From contig CAMATW010000005.1 of the NCBI GenBank assembly GCA_945861305.1, positions 1-64,000 on the forward strand: a stretch of 64,000 nt of DNA. The letters run 5' to 3'. A program made the position numbers and the translations under genes. This document shows positions 43,482 to 51,784 of this stretch, in pieces (position 1 is the stretch's first letter; every line of letters starts with the position of its first letter). A model generated the notes under the pieces. The model was not told where the DNA came from, made no database searches, and saw only the letters and a list, made by a program, of their open reading frames with translations. This DNA comes from Bordetella parapertussis (lineage in GTDB: Bacteria; Pseudomonadota; Gammaproteobacteria; Burkholderiales; Burkholderiaceae_C).

Positions 43482-44000
43482 ATGCTTTCCTCGTCTGCTC
43501 ACGCCTTCTTTCAAGCCAACGTTTGGCAAATGCCGGTCAACTCGCCCTTGGGTTCGCTTACCTTGGTTGCCAGCGACAAAGGTTTATGCGGTGTTTGGTT
43601 TGAAGACCAAGCCCACAAGCCGGATTTACGCCATCTGCCTTGGGGCCCCTCGCAACATTGGTTGCGCTTTGCGAAAACCCAATTGACGGATTACTTTACG
43701 GGCAAGCGCAGTTCGTTTGACTTGCCCCTAGACCTTGCCAATGGCAGCGATTTTCAGCAAAGCGTTTGGCGAGCCTTGTTGCAAATACCCTATGGTCGCT
43801 ATTCCACTTATGGCGAATTGGCCCAGCACTTGGGTCAAGCACAAGCCGCACGAGCGGTTGGCATGGCCGTGGGGCGTAACCCCTTAAGCATCATCGTGCC
43901 TTGTCACCGCGTGGTGGGTGCCAATGGGGCGTTGACCGGCTACGCCGGTGGCTTATGGCGAAAAATGGATTTGTTGCAACGCGAAGGCACGCTTTTGTGA
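43482..44000 (+). CDS. ogt: Methylated-DNA--protein-cysteine methyltransferase
   Basis: A 172-aa suicide repair protein for O6-alkylguanine. The acceptor cysteine is in IVPCHRVVGANG; the HTH region is FQQSVWRALLQIPYGRYSTYGELA; and GYAGGLWRKMDLLQREG ends the protein. ATGs at 43452 and 43482 are both possible, with no clear Shine-Dalgarno; I chose the second, just before the N-terminal domain. The stop overlaps the next gene's GTG (GTGA). Confidence 0.92.
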   Translation: MLSSSAHAFFQANVWQMPVNSPLGSLTLVASDKGLCGVWFEDQAHKPDLRHLPWGPSQHWLRFAKTQLTDYFTGKRSSFDLPLDLANGSDFQQSVWRALLQIPYGRYSTYGELAQHLGQAQAARAVGMAVGRNPLSIIVPCHRVVGANGALTGYAGGLWRKMDLLQREGTLL

Positions 44001-44890
44001 CAGGTGCTGTGAGGTGGCGTCTATGGCTACCAGAGTTTGTGCTGCTAGGCGTTATTTGGGGATCGTCCTTTCTCTTCATGCGAATGACATCGCAAGAGTT
44101 TGGCAGTTGGTCCACAGCGTGGCTAAGGGTAAGCGTGGCGTGGTTGACTTTGCTGCCTTTTTTGCTATGGCAGGGACAGGCCCATAGCCTTGGCCTCCAT
44201 TGGAAACGCATTTTGCCCATGGGCGTGGTGAATTCTGGTATTCCGTTTATTTGCTATGCCTATGCGGTGATGTCAATCACCACAGGCTTGTCTTCTATTT
44301 TGAATTCCACCACCCCACTGTTTGGTGCATTGATCGCTTGGATCTGGTTCAATCAGCGACCAAGTCGCTCACGAGGTTTGGGGTTGCTCTTAGGCTTTGC
44401 AGGTGCAGTGCTGCTGGCCTTGACCATGCCGGGTGGCGTGTCTTTCAAAGCGGGTGGCTCTGGGTGGGCGGTGCTGGCTTGCTTGTTGGCCACCACCTGC
44501 TATGGCTTGAGCACCCATTACTCGCAGCGATATTTAAGCGATGTGCCCACGATGACTATCGCTGCAGGGAGTCAATTGGGAGCGAGCTTGGTGTTGGCTT
44601 TGCCAGGCATTTGGTTTTGGCCTGAGAAGTGGCCCAGCAACAGCGCTTGGTGGAGCTTGCTGATGATTGGCGTGGTGTGCACCGGTCTGGCTTATGTGCT
44701 GTATTTCCGCTTGATCGCAAAAGTGGGGGCATCTCGCACCATGACCGTGACGTATTTGATTCCGCTGTTTGCCAACATTATCGGCATAGCTTTCTTGAAC
44801 GAGGTCATCACGACCTGGGTGATTTTGTGCGCCGCCATGATCTTGACTGGTACTGCCTTGGCTGCGGGTTTGGTCAAGCTACCGCGCTGA
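43997..44890 (+). CDS. EamA/DMT-superfamily transporter
   Basis: A 297-aa membrane protein with about ten helices in two EamA repeats: LLGVIWGSSFLFMRMTSQEF (first repeat) and WAVLACLLATTCYGLSTHYS (second). Such carriers export or import small metabolites; no substrate can be given. The frame is open from 43901 inside ogt, but the GTG at 43997 overlaps the ogt stop and starts right before the first helix. The C-terminal helix is followed by the repeat-filled gap. Confidence 0.88.
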   Translation: MTGAVRWRLWLPEFVLLGVIWGSSFLFMRMTSQEFGSWSTAWLRVSVAWLTLLPFLLWQGQAHSLGLHWKRILPMGVVNSGIPFICYAYAVMSITTGLSSILNSTTPLFGALIAWIWFNQRPSRSRGLGLLLGFAGAVLLALTMPGGVSFKAGGSGWAVLACLLATTCYGLSTHYSQRYLSDVPTMTIAAGSQLGASLVLALPGIWFWPEKWPSNSAWWSLLMIGVVCTGLAYVLYFRLIAKVGASRTMTVTYLIPLFANIIGIAFLNEVITTWVILCAAMILTGTALAAGLVKLPR

Positions 44891-44987
44891 TCGCCATCAT
44901 TACAGTCCTTCTTCATTGCGAGCGAAGCGAAGCAATCTCCCATCCTTGCGAAGCCCATAGGCAGAAGCAATCTCCCGTCGAGCGCCA

Positions 44988-45040
44988 CAGGTTCGGCCTC
45001 GCCTCCATGCTTGCACAACGTCGGCTACGGCCGACCTGCG
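44988..45040 (-). repeat. Inverted-repeat core, left arm (53 bp)
   Basis: CAGGTTCGGCCTCGCCTCC...GCCGACCTGCG is the reverse complement of 45255-45307 with two mismatches in 53 bp. Confidence 0.8.
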
Positions 45041-45254
45041 ACGCTCACCATGAGTGAAGCCGTCATTGCGAGGAGTTGTCATTGCGAGGAGCACAGCGAC
45101 GAAGCAAACTGACGAAGCAAACTGACTAAAGTTTGCTTAGAGCTATGGCCTGGCCATGACATTCGAAATATTTGTCGCTGCTCAATCTTCGCTCCTGCAA
45201 AGCTAGAAATCTTGATTGGTGTGAGATGTACTGCCTACCTTAGACGGCGTGTGT

Positions 45255-45307
45255 TGCAGGTCGGCCGTAGCCGACGTTGTGCAAGCATGGAGGCGAGGCC
45301 GAGCCTG
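45255..45307 (+). repeat. Inverted-repeat core, right arm (53 bp)
   Basis: TGCAGGTCGGCCGTAGCCGA...GAGGCCGAGCCTG is the partner of 44988-45040 and near-identical to the core at 25065-25117. It contains its own small hairpin GTCGGC/GCCGAC. Confidence 0.8.
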
Positions 45308-45410
45308 CGACATGCGCCGTGGGGGGAAGATTGCTTCGTCAGTTTGCCTCGTCGCTACGCTTCTCGCAATGATGGCTAGTTGCAATGACGGCTAACCGCA
45401 ATCACGAGGG

Positions 45411-46256
45411 TCAGGCGCGAAGTTGCTGCATCAACAAGCCATGCAAATGCGAACCCGGCTTAGCCAATTCGTTGACGATGCTGAAGTGGTGCAAGCCTTG
45501 CAAATCTTCCACCAAGGGCACACGCTCACGACCCCATGCTTCTTGTATGAGATGGTTGTGGCGAATAAAAGCATCGCTCTCCAACGCACCCGCCACACTG
45601 ATCAAACTACCAGAGGCAGGGGCAGGCATCCAAGCTGGGCTACAGCGCAACACTTCGGACTCGGTCAGGTGCAAAGAGGACTGCAACATGGGCGAGCGCA
45701 TTACGCTGTCTAGCTCGTATAAGCCGGAAATAGACAACACACTTTTCACCAAGTCGGCTGGTAAATCAGATTGGTAACGAGCCCATTGGCAAGTCATCAG
45801 CATGGCGGCCAAATGCCCTCCTGCGCTGTGTCCTGCTATGTGAATGCGCGAGGGGTCACCGCCCCATCGGTCGATACAGCGCCACACCCAAGCCAGCGCC
45901 ATGACCATTTGCATGACGATGTCAGAAATGGTCACTGCTGGGCAAAGCGCGTAATTGGGCACCACCACACACGCGCCTTGACTCACAGAGGCAGGTGCTA
46001 CAAAAGAATGGTCTGATTTGTCCAAAGAGCGCCAATAGCCGCCATGAATAAATACCAAAACCGGCGCGTTGGGATGGTTCGCCGGAAAAATATCGAGGGT
46101 CTCGCTGGGCCCCGCGCCATAGGATATATCTGTTAAAACTTCCAACAAGGACCGCGCAGCTTCAGAATCTGCTGCCCATTGGGCGAAATAGTGGGCGAAA
46201 TCGGGCACACGAGCCCGATTGTTGTACATATGATCGAAGTGATCGGGCGACAACAA
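45411..46256 (-). CDS. Alpha/beta hydrolase, arylformamidase/carboxylesterase-like
   Basis: A 281-aa serine hydrolase. The oxyanion motif VFIHGGYWRSLDKSDH and the nucleophile motif IAGHSAGGHLAAM are clear; Asp and His are probably in SDAFIRHN and GLHHFSIV. The N-terminal DHMYNNRARVPDF is a phrase typical of the KynB-like arylformamidase/esterase group. Kynurenine formamidase activity is possible, but no tryptophan-catabolism gene is near. The start lies 6 nt upstream of the bactofilin... order reversed: bactofilin ends 6 nt beyond its ATG, so the hydrolase may be read from the bactofilin operon. Confidence 0.85.
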   Translation of the reverse strand: MLSPDHFDHMYNNRARVPDFAHYFAQWAADSEAARSLLEVLTDISYGAGPSETLDIFPANHPNAPVLVFIHGGYWRSLDKSDHSFVAPASVSQGACVVVPNYALCPAVTISDIVMQMVMALAWVWRCIDRWGGDPSRIHIAGHSAGGHLAAMLMTCQWARYQSDLPADLVKSVLSISGLYELDSVMRSPMLQSSLHLTESEVLRCSPAWMPAPASGSLISVAGALESDAFIRHNHLIQEAWGRERVPLVEDLQGLHHFSIVNELAKPGSHLHGLLMQQLRA

Positions 46257-46262
46257 AGCGCT

Positions 46263-46694
46263 TTACTTATTGGTTTGCGCCTGACGAATAGCGCTACTGG
46301 CTTCGGTACCGGCATTGCCGCCCGTTGGGTTTTGAATAACCAAGCCCAGCAAACGTGCGCCATGCTCCACTGCAATGGAGCCATAAGAGATATCGCCATG
46401 CACCACCGAATCTTTGTGAAATTCGACGCGCTCGGAGGCGTAAATATTGCCTTCCACCTTGCCCGCCACCATCACACGGTGGGCTGTAACGTCGCCGGAC
46501 ACCTCACCGCTGGCACCAATGGCTACCGTGACCTTGTGTTCCTTGGTGGTTTCAATATTGCCAACCACCTTGCCATCGATGCGTACGCTGTCGAGCAACA
46601 CCAAGCGACCATAAATTTGGGTGGTGCGCCCAATAAGGGTTTCAAAACGTTCTTGCGAACTGGCCAAAGGCTTGTCGCGCAGTTTTTCAAACAT
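46263..46694 (-). CDS. Bactofilin-family cytoskeletal protein
   Basis: A 143-aa polymer-forming protein. The centre (about residues 25-120) is a run of short strands with regular small and hydrophobic residues (TQIYGRLVLLDSVRIDGKVV, VTVAIGASGEVSGDVTAHRV) predicted to form the bactofilin beta-helix; both ends are flexible. It lies 24 nt downstream of an M23 peptidase gene, a pairing known from several bacteria where bactofilins position peptidoglycan-modifying enzymes to shape the cell. Confidence 0.92.
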   Translation of the reverse strand: MFEKLRDKPLASSQERFETLIGRTTQIYGRLVLLDSVRIDGKVVGNIETTKEHKVTVAIGASGEVSGDVTAHRVMVAGKVEGNIYASERVEFHKDSVVHGDISYGSIAVEHGARLLGLVIQNPTGGNAGTEASSAIRQAQTNK

Positions 46695-46718
46695 GGAAGG
46701 CTCCGGTAAGGGGTAGGG

Positions 46719-47648
46719 TTAGCTCGATCCTGAAGGCAGGACTTGTACAGGGTTGATGACCCTGTCTTTATTAAATACTTCGTAATGCAAATGGGGGCCG
46801 GTCGAACGTCCTGTGCTACCGACCTCTCCCAAAGCGCCGCCGCGCTCGACCACATCACCTACTTGCGCAATGCGCTTACTTAGGTGGGCATAGCGTGTGG
46901 CGAAACCTTCTGCGTGATGAACCTCGATGACATTGCCATAACTGGGGTCCCAAGCAGATCGGGTGACTTTGCCCTGAGCGGTAGAAACCACCAAGGTGCC
47001 CGTTGGCGCGGTGAAATCTAAGCCTTCATGCATGGCCAAACCACCGGTGAAAGGGTCGTTACGAATACCAAAACCGCTGGTGATGCGAAAGTCGCCCCGC
47101 ACAGGCATGGCCGTTGGCAAGGAATGCAGCCACTCGAGTTGCTTTTCCCAATGGATGTGCAATTGCGACACGGCGGTCTGGGTTTGTAAAAATTCTTGCA
47201 ACGTTTGGTCGAACTCTATGCCCAAAGGCTGACGAATAAATGAAGAGAACGGCCGAGGTGCTATGAACGGGCCACCCTTGTTTTCGTCCTTACGGTTGAC
47301 TTTGTCGCGCACCACGTTGGGCGTGGCCATTTCCATGAACCTGTTTTTCATGGTTTCGAGCTGGCGAATTTCATTGACGGTGGTGTGCATAGATTCGCGC
47401 AATTGGGACAAGTGGTCTCGGTAGACCGACTCCATACGCTTTTGCTCAGCTTCGGTGGTGACGCCACCAATGCTTCGAGCAAGGTCTGGGTTGTACTCAA
47501 CTGCTATTTTGAAACCCACAAAATGCAACAGGAAACCCGCACTGAGCAAAAACAGCGCAACAACCGAGGTAGACATCAACACCGTGCGAAAGGTGATGGA
47601 TATCGTCCTGACATTTCCAGTCGGCCCTGAAAGCCACATCAATTGCAT
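46719..47648 (-). CDS. M23 (LytM-type) membrane-anchored peptidase
   Basis: A 309-aa envelope protein. After a short basic start comes one membrane helix (about residues 27-50), then a coiled-coil-like segment (LSQLRESMHTTVNEIRQLET) and the M23 domain (about 185-300): FRITSGFGIRNDPFTG, MHEGLDFTAPTGT and GPHLHYEVF give the zinc site (H, D, HxH). It is probably an active endopeptidase on peptidoglycan cross-links. The frame opens at 47690, but the ATG at 47648 has AGGGACG before it. The bactofilin follows. A sigma-70-like promoter lies upstream. Confidence 0.9.
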   Translation of the reverse strand: MQLMWLSGPTGNVRTISITFRTVLMSTSVVALFLLSAGFLLHFVGFKIAVEYNPDLARSIGGVTTEAEQKRMESVYRDHLSQLRESMHTTVNEIRQLETMKNRFMEMATPNVVRDKVNRKDENKGGPFIAPRPFSSFIRQPLGIEFDQTLQEFLQTQTAVSQLHIHWEKQLEWLHSLPTAMPVRGDFRITSGFGIRNDPFTGGLAMHEGLDFTAPTGTLVVSTAQGKVTRSAWDPSYGNVIEVHHAEGFATRYAHLSKRIAQVGDVVERGGALGEVGSTGRSTGPHLHYEVFNKDRVINPVQVLPSGSS

Positions 47649-47688
47649 AAATCGTCCCTGTGAGTACCTGTCCAGAAACAGGATCGCC

Positions 47689-47717
47689 ATTCTAGGCCCA
47701 TAGCTTTAGCGCTCCAA
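47689..47717 (-). promoter_or_regulatory. Predicted sigma-70 promoter of the M23-bactofilin operon
   Basis: On the minus strand, TTGGAG, a 17-nt spacer, then TAGAAT. The -10 ends 40 nt before the ATG at 47648. Confidence 0.45.
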
Positions 47718-47770
47718 GCAAAAAAAGCCTAAAAATCCCGTAAATATATTAAAAAGTATTCAAAAATAAA

Positions 47771-47782
47771 GGGTGTTTACCC
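47771..47782 (-). terminator. Weak intrinsic terminator candidate after the HTTM-like gene
   Basis: On the minus strand GGGT-AAAC-ACCC followed by TTTATTTTT. The stem overlaps the stop codon of the HTTM-like gene. Only 4 bp, so weak. Confidence 0.3.
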
Positions 47783-48583
47783 CCAAAACCGGCTCACCCA
47801 GTCGCTAAAGAACCATACGGCAGTCAGATTTGTCAGCCAGGCCCAAAAAAAGCGATTCAGCCCAAAGAACCAGAAAACCAAAAAATGAAACACTGCGGCG
47901 ATAAGCATGAACAGCAATGCCCCGTTCGGGTTGAGCAAGCCCAAGGGGAACACCGCTTCCCACAAAATAAATGCCCAACTGCAAACCAAGGCCACCTTGG
48001 GGCGGCGAAAAATGCTGTCCGGAGGTAAGGGGCCATATATGCCTCCATTGAGAAAAACGGTGAGCGCTCGCCCACTTCGCCACTCGGGTTGTAGCAGTTT
48101 GATCCAACCAGAAACGAAATAGGAGCTAAGGGTATGGATGGCGATGTAGGACAAACCCACAGCCCAACCCAAGCCCTTTCCTGCCCAAAGCAACACCACT
48201 TGGGCAATCAAAATCCCCGTGATAGTCACCAAGGTCATGAAATCACTTCCGCCATTGAAAGCACCGCGCCAACGCACCAGCAGCAAAAGCGTTCCTGCAA
48301 ACAAGACCAAGGCCAAACCTAAACTGGCACCTTGGACGACCAAAACAACTGCCGCCAAACCCCTTACCCACAATTGCACACGGTAAGGCGTTGGTTGAAA
48401 CATGGCATCGAAGAAGCGCCTGACCCAAGTCGGTTGGAGCGGTACATCTGAGCGTTGAACCGGCCAAGACCAAATGCCCTGCGTATCAGTGCTGTGGGCT
48501 ATTCGAAGGTATTCGGCCACTTGAATAAGCAAACTGATGCCGCACAAGACCTCTAGACAACGCACCAAGGTGTCGCCGTTCAT
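47777..48583 (-). CDS. HTTM-domain-like integral membrane protein
   Basis: A 268-aa protein with about seven or eight hydrophobic helices. The segment SYFVSGWIKLLQPEWRSGRA and the preceding IAIHTLSSYF resemble HTTM proteins, a family distantly related to vitamin K-dependent gamma-carboxylase, but no catalytic residues can be claimed. The start overlaps the stop of the 167-aa gene upstream (ATGA), so the two are translated together. The function is unknown. Confidence 0.7.
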   Translation of the reverse strand: MNGDTLVRCLEVLCGISLLIQVAEYLRIAHSTDTQGIWSWPVQRSDVPLQPTWVRRFFDAMFQPTPYRVQLWVRGLAAVVLVVQGASLGLALVLFAGTLLLLVRWRGAFNGGSDFMTLVTITGILIAQVVLLWAGKGLGWAVGLSYIAIHTLSSYFVSGWIKLLQPEWRSGRALTVFLNGGIYGPLPPDSIFRRPKVALVCSWAFILWEAVFPLGLLNPNGALLFMLIAAVFHFLVFWFFGLNRFFWAWLTNLTAVWFFSDWVSRFWG

Positions 48584-49083
48584 AGTGCAATCTCTGGGCT
48601 ACGCAAGACCGTGTCGCTTTCGCCATAACCTCGCAGCGATGGACGCTCTAGGCGCAATTCAAATTGGCATACCCCTTGGGCGATATGTTCACGTGCGCTT
48701 TGTGCTGCCAAGCGGCACACCAGTTGGTAGCTGACCAAAGGCCGTGCATCCGCGCCCTCGCCCAAATCTTTGATGTCGCTTGACAAATGGTCAACCAAAT
48801 TTTGCTGCGCCAGCAGCAAGTTGCCGTGAGGGTTGTGGAACACATCCAGCACATGGCGCTGCCTTCGGGGATACACCCAATGCCAATCGCTCCACGACTG
48901 TGCCTCGACTTGGTAGCGCATATACAAATGCGGTACCGGCCCAACTTTGTGAAAGAACTGCCAATTGGGGAAAAAAGCGCGAAACAAAAACAACCATGGC
49001 CCGCGTACCGTGTGGCGGCGGTACACCAAGGACACAGCCAGCACAGCAAAATACGCCAATAGCAACCAAACGGTTGATTCCAT
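48580..49083 (-). CDS. Unknown membrane-anchored protein, partner of the HTTM-like gene
   Basis: A 167-aa protein that I do not recognise. One N-terminal membrane helix (about residues 5-20), then a soluble, Trp/Tyr/His-rich region (FFPNWQFFHKVGPVPHLYMR, SWSDWHWVYPRR, FHNPHGN). No cysteine-based motif or known fold is obvious. AGGAGG lies 5 nt before the ATG, so it should be well translated. It is the first gene of the pair with the HTTM-like gene and divergent from minC (123 bp). Confidence 0.75.
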   Translation of the reverse strand: MESTVWLLLAYFAVLAVSLVYRRHTVRGPWLFLFRAFFPNWQFFHKVGPVPHLYMRYQVEAQSWSDWHWVYPRRQRHVLDVFHNPHGNLLLAQQNLVDHLSSDIKDLGEGADARPLVSYQLVCRLAAQSAREHIAQGVCQFELRLERPSLRGYGESDTVLRSPEIAL

Positions 49084-49206
49084 TTACCCTCCTGTGTCTA
49101 CTCTGAGCCATTGTCGAGGAATTCGGTTTCAACCTGCGTGCTGCTGCTAAGCGTGTAAAGTCTCATCTTTAAGAGTTTATTCAGTAACCCCCTTTATTTA
49201 TTGCGC

Positions 49207-49950
49207 ATGAGCTCTCGCCCGCCCGCCCATTCCTTATCGTTTGAAATCAAAAGCGCTTCTTTGCCCTTGGTGTCTTTTATTGTGAAAAGCGCCGACATCA
49301 CTCAGGTGGCGCAAGATTTACAAACACGCTTGGGCGACACCCCCGATTTTTTTGACAACGATCCTGTTCTCGTCGATTTGCAGCACTTGGATGATCAAGC
49401 AGTACCGCTTGACTTACCCGCTTTGGTGCAACTTTTGCGAAGCTTTCGCATGAACCCTGTGGCTTTGCGCCCGAACAATACCGCGCATGAAGCCGCTGCC
49501 ATCTTGGCGGGCTTGTTCCTCACCACCGAGGCTCGCACCTTGCCGCAAAACCCTGCAACACAAGAAGTGGTGCGCGAAGTGGAAGTCATTCGAGAAGTGG
49601 TGCGTGAGGTGGCCAGTGGCGGCAGTGCCATGGTGGTGGACAAGCCTTTGCGCTCAGGACAGCATCTGTATGCCAAAGGGCGCGATTTGGTCATGTTGGC
49701 GATGGTCAACCCAGGTGCGGAGATCATGGCCGATGGTCACATCCATGTATATGCCCCCCTGCGGGGTAAAGCCATTGCAGGTGCAAAAGGCGATACCTCT
49801 GCGCGTATTTTCACCAACAGCTTAGAAGCAGAGTTGCTTTCCATTGCGGGGGTTTACCGCACCAGCGACGCTCCCTTGCCCAAAGAGGTGGCCGGCAAAT
49901 CTGCCCAAGTCTGGTTAGTCGGCGATAAGCTGGTGATGCTTGCCTTGTAA
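49207..49950 (+). CDS. minC: Septum site-determining protein MinC
   Basis: A 247-aa inhibitor of FtsZ assembly away from midcell. The N-terminal domain (about 1-100; PLVSFIVKSADITQVAQDLQ) contacts FtsZ. A Glu/Val-rich linker (VVREVEVIREVVREVA) leads to the C-terminal beta-helix (LYAKGRDLVMLAMVNPGAEI, DGHIHVYAPLRGKAIAGAKG) that binds MinD. A TTG at 49201 is an alternative start. Between minC and minD is a perfect 14-bp hairpin. Confidence 0.95.
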   Translation: MSSRPPAHSLSFEIKSASLPLVSFIVKSADITQVAQDLQTRLGDTPDFFDNDPVLVDLQHLDDQAVPLDLPALVQLLRSFRMNPVALRPNNTAHEAAAILAGLFLTTEARTLPQNPATQEVVREVEVIREVVREVASGGSAMVVDKPLRSGQHLYAKGRDLVMLAMVNPGAEIMADGHIHVYAPLRGKAIAGAKGDTSARIFTNSLEAELLSIAGVYRTSDAPLPKEVAGKSAQVWLVGDKLVMLAL

Positions 49951-49961
49951 ACTCCGTACTT

Positions 49962-49993
49962 CACTGCCTTTGACAAAACTGTCAAAGGCAGTG
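49962..49993 (+). terminator. Perfect 14-bp hairpin between minC and minD
   Basis: CACTGCCTTTGACA, loop AAAC, TGTCAAAGGCAGTG, then TTTC. A strong stem with only a short T tract, so probably a partial terminator, an mRNA-stabilising end or a processing site rather than a full stop. Confidence 0.6.
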
Positions 49994-50019
49994 TTTCAAT
50001 CAATCAAGGATTTGTTTAG

Positions 50020-50835
50020 ATGACGAAAATTGTCGTGGTGACCTCGGGCAAAGGCGGCGTGGGCAAGACCACCACCAGTGCCAGCTTTGCATCTGGTTTG
50101 GCCTTGCGTGGCCAAAAAACAGTGGTGATCGACTTCGATGTGGGTTTGCGTAACCTTGACCTCATCATGGGATGCGAGCGGCGTGTGGTGTACGACTTTG
50201 TCAACGTCATCAATGGCGAGGCCACCTTAAATCAAGCCCTGATCAAGGACAAGCATTCCGACAACCTGTATGTGTTGGCAGCATCTCAAACACGTGACAA
50301 AGAAGCCTTGACCCAAGACGGCGTGCAACGTGTTTTGCAAGATCTCACCGGCATGGGTTTTGACTTCATCGTGTGCGACTCCCCTGCAGGCATTGAAACC
50401 GGGGCCATGATGGCCATGCACTTTGCCGATGAGGCCTTGGTGGTGACCAACCCCGAGGTTTCCTCGGTGCGTGACTCTGACCGCATCTTAGGAATGCTCA
50501 GCAGCCGCACCTTGCGTGCGATTCAAGGCCAAGAGCCGATCAAAGAACATTTGCTCATTACCCGTTACAACCCCAACCGCGTTTTGGAAGGTCAAATGCT
50601 GTCTTTGGATGACATCCAAGACATTTTGCGCATTCCCCTGCTTGGCGTCATCCCTGAATCCGAAGATGTCTTGCAAGCCTCTAACCAAGGTTTGCCTGCG
50701 GTGTTGCTGGAAAAAAGTGATGTGGCCGAGGCCTACAAAGACGTTATCGAACGCTTTTTAGGCAAAGACGTTCCCATGCGCTTTACCGAAGCCGTCAAAC
50801 CCGGTTTGCTGCAACGCGTGTTTGGGCGGAGATAA
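50020..50835 (+). CDS. minD: Septum site-determining protein MinD
   Basis: A 271-aa ATPase that recruits MinC to the membrane and oscillates under MinE. Deviant Walker [10 protein letters not shown] (about residues 10-18), [27 protein letters not shown] and the C-terminal amphipathic membrane helix ([10 protein letters not shown]) are all present. minE starts 4 nt after its stop. Confidence 0.97.
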   Translation: MTKIVVVTSGKGGVGKTTTSASFASGLALRGQKTVVIDFDVGLRNLDLIMGCERRVVYDFVNVINGEATLNQALIKDKHSDNLYVLAASQTRDKEALTQDGVQRVLQDLTGMGFDFIVCDSPAGIETGAMMAMHFADEALVVTNPEVSSVRDSDRILGMLSSRTLRAIQGQEPIKEHLLITRYNPNRVLEGQMLSLDDIQDILRIPLLGVIPESEDVLQASNQGLPAVLLEKSDVAEAYKDVIERFLGKDVPMRFTEAVKPGLLQRVFGRR

Positions 50836-50839
50836 GCCC

Positions 50840-51100
50840 ATGTCGTTTTTGTCTTTCCTGATTGGCGAAAAGAAAAAAACCGCCAGCGTCGCCAAAGAGC
50901 GTTTGCAAATCATCTTGGCGCATGAGCGCTCGGGCCGCACGGCACACCAGCCCGACTATTTGCCCGACTTGCAACGCGATTTGATCGCGGTTTTGTCCAA
51001 ATACGTCAACATCAATCCCAACGACATCAAGGTCAACTTGGAACGCCAAGACAACCTTGAAGTGCTGGAAGTGAAAATCGAGTTACCTGACGCTCGCTGA
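50840..51100 (+). CDS. minE: Cell division topological specificity factor MinE
   Basis: An 86-aa partner of MinD. The N-terminal membrane/MinD-binding segment ([30 protein letters not shown]) and the dimerisation half ([20 protein letters not shown]) match the family. The ATG at 50840 follows GGAG in the minD 3' end. Confidence 0.96.
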   Translation: MSFLSFLIGEKKKTASVAKERLQIILAHERSGRTAHQPDYLPDLQRDLIAVLSKYVNINPNDIKVNLERQDNLEVLEVKIELPDAR

Positions 51101-51114
51101 AGCGTTAGCGCCCA

Positions 51115-51333
51115 TTACTTGGGGAGCTTGCCACCGCTTTTCAGACATTCATCCACTGTTTTGAACTCGGTGAATTTTTTAGTGCGCTCATAGCTGGGGC
51201 TTTTGGCGTCGTGGCATATGCCGCTATCAGATTTTTTCACCGCGGGGTCAGCGGCATACAACATACTACTGGCCAGCAACAGGGAAGACGCAAAAAACCA
51301 AAGTTTGGTGTTCAAGATGGATAATTTCCTCAT
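51115..51333 (-). CDS. Small secreted protein of unknown function
   Basis: A 72-aa protein with a signal peptide (KLWFFASSLLLASSMLYA, cleavage near residue 28), giving a mature peptide of about 44 residues. It contains SGICHDAKS and FKTVDECLKSGGKLPK: two cysteines that may form one disulfide. From memory, a short GIC(H)...CLxSGG(K/R)xPK motif also occurs at the ends of secreted nucleases and hypothetical proteins in Burkholderiales; I cannot verify this. It converges on minE (14-nt gap). Confidence 0.7.
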   Translation of the reverse strand: MRKLSILNTKLWFFASSLLLASSMLYAADPAVKKSDSGICHDAKSPSYERTKKFTEFKTVDECLKSGGKLPK

Positions 51334-51784
51334 AAATTAATCTATTCATATCACTCAAGTCTTTTGACCACGCCAAGACATCTTTCTTGAGTCAACCCCC
51401 CTTTAGGGGCACTGTATGCAGTACAAACATCTGTGTCGCCATGACTGAGAGTCAAAAGGATTGAAATCCGCATGGTCCATTCCCTTGGAACGTGGCAAAT
51501 TTACGACGTTTTAACCAAGTATGCGTAAACTATTCACAAATATGTTCCGAAAATGAAACTGTAAAAGTTAGTCAAAAATAATTAAACCAAAGTGCTGGTC
51601 AGCAACCGCTTAGTGCCCTTAAGGCTAAAGAAATGTCAGTTTTAGTATCATATCTATACTTGATAGTTTGCCTATTCAGTGGAGGTTTTACTTTAACTAT
51701 TGCGCTTTAAATTATCATTTCAAATGAGTTTTTTTAATTTTCTTCTTTTAGAATCCGCTTCCCTTCGATGAAAAAGTGCATGCC
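51334..51784. other. 451-bp AT-rich intergenic region
   Basis: Markedly more AT-rich than its surroundings, especially 51500-51760. It holds inverted arms ACTCAAG (51353-51359) and CTTGAGT (51386-51392) and a short CCCC-TTTA-GGGG stem (51398-51409). A tiny frame of 18 codons (51472-51528) is not supported. The last part must hold the promoter of the wHTH-kinase-receiver cassette; no clear -35/-10 pair stands out. A small RNA here is possible but not shown. Confidence 0.45.

Larger units (their letters stand above)
44891..45410. other. 520-bp gene-free region filled with MITE-like repeats
   Basis: Contains two inverted copies of the dispersed palindromic element. CATTGCGAGCGAAGCGAAGC begins the first at 44914; CGTCATTGCGAGGAG and TTGTCATTGCGAGGAG follow near 45061 and 45077; the second ends with TTCTCGCAATGATGG and TTGCAATGACGG near 45361-45391. 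A direct repeat GACGAAGCAAACT occurs at about 45099-45123. The middle (45125-45240) is unique AT-richer sequence with nothing recognised. Open frames here are not credible genes. Confidence 0.7.

Noticed and set aside
44629-45057. 142-codon frame across the eamA 3' end and repeats
   Set aside because: Out of frame with eamA and then runs through the MITE-like repeat; no protein-like features.
51430-51475. GTCAAAAGGATTGAAATCC, resembling the end of a type I CRISPR repeat
   Set aside because: Only one copy exists in the window and no cas genes are near.
51472-51528. 18-codon frame in the AT-rich gap
   Set aside because: Too short, with no ribosome site and no supporting conservation visible.
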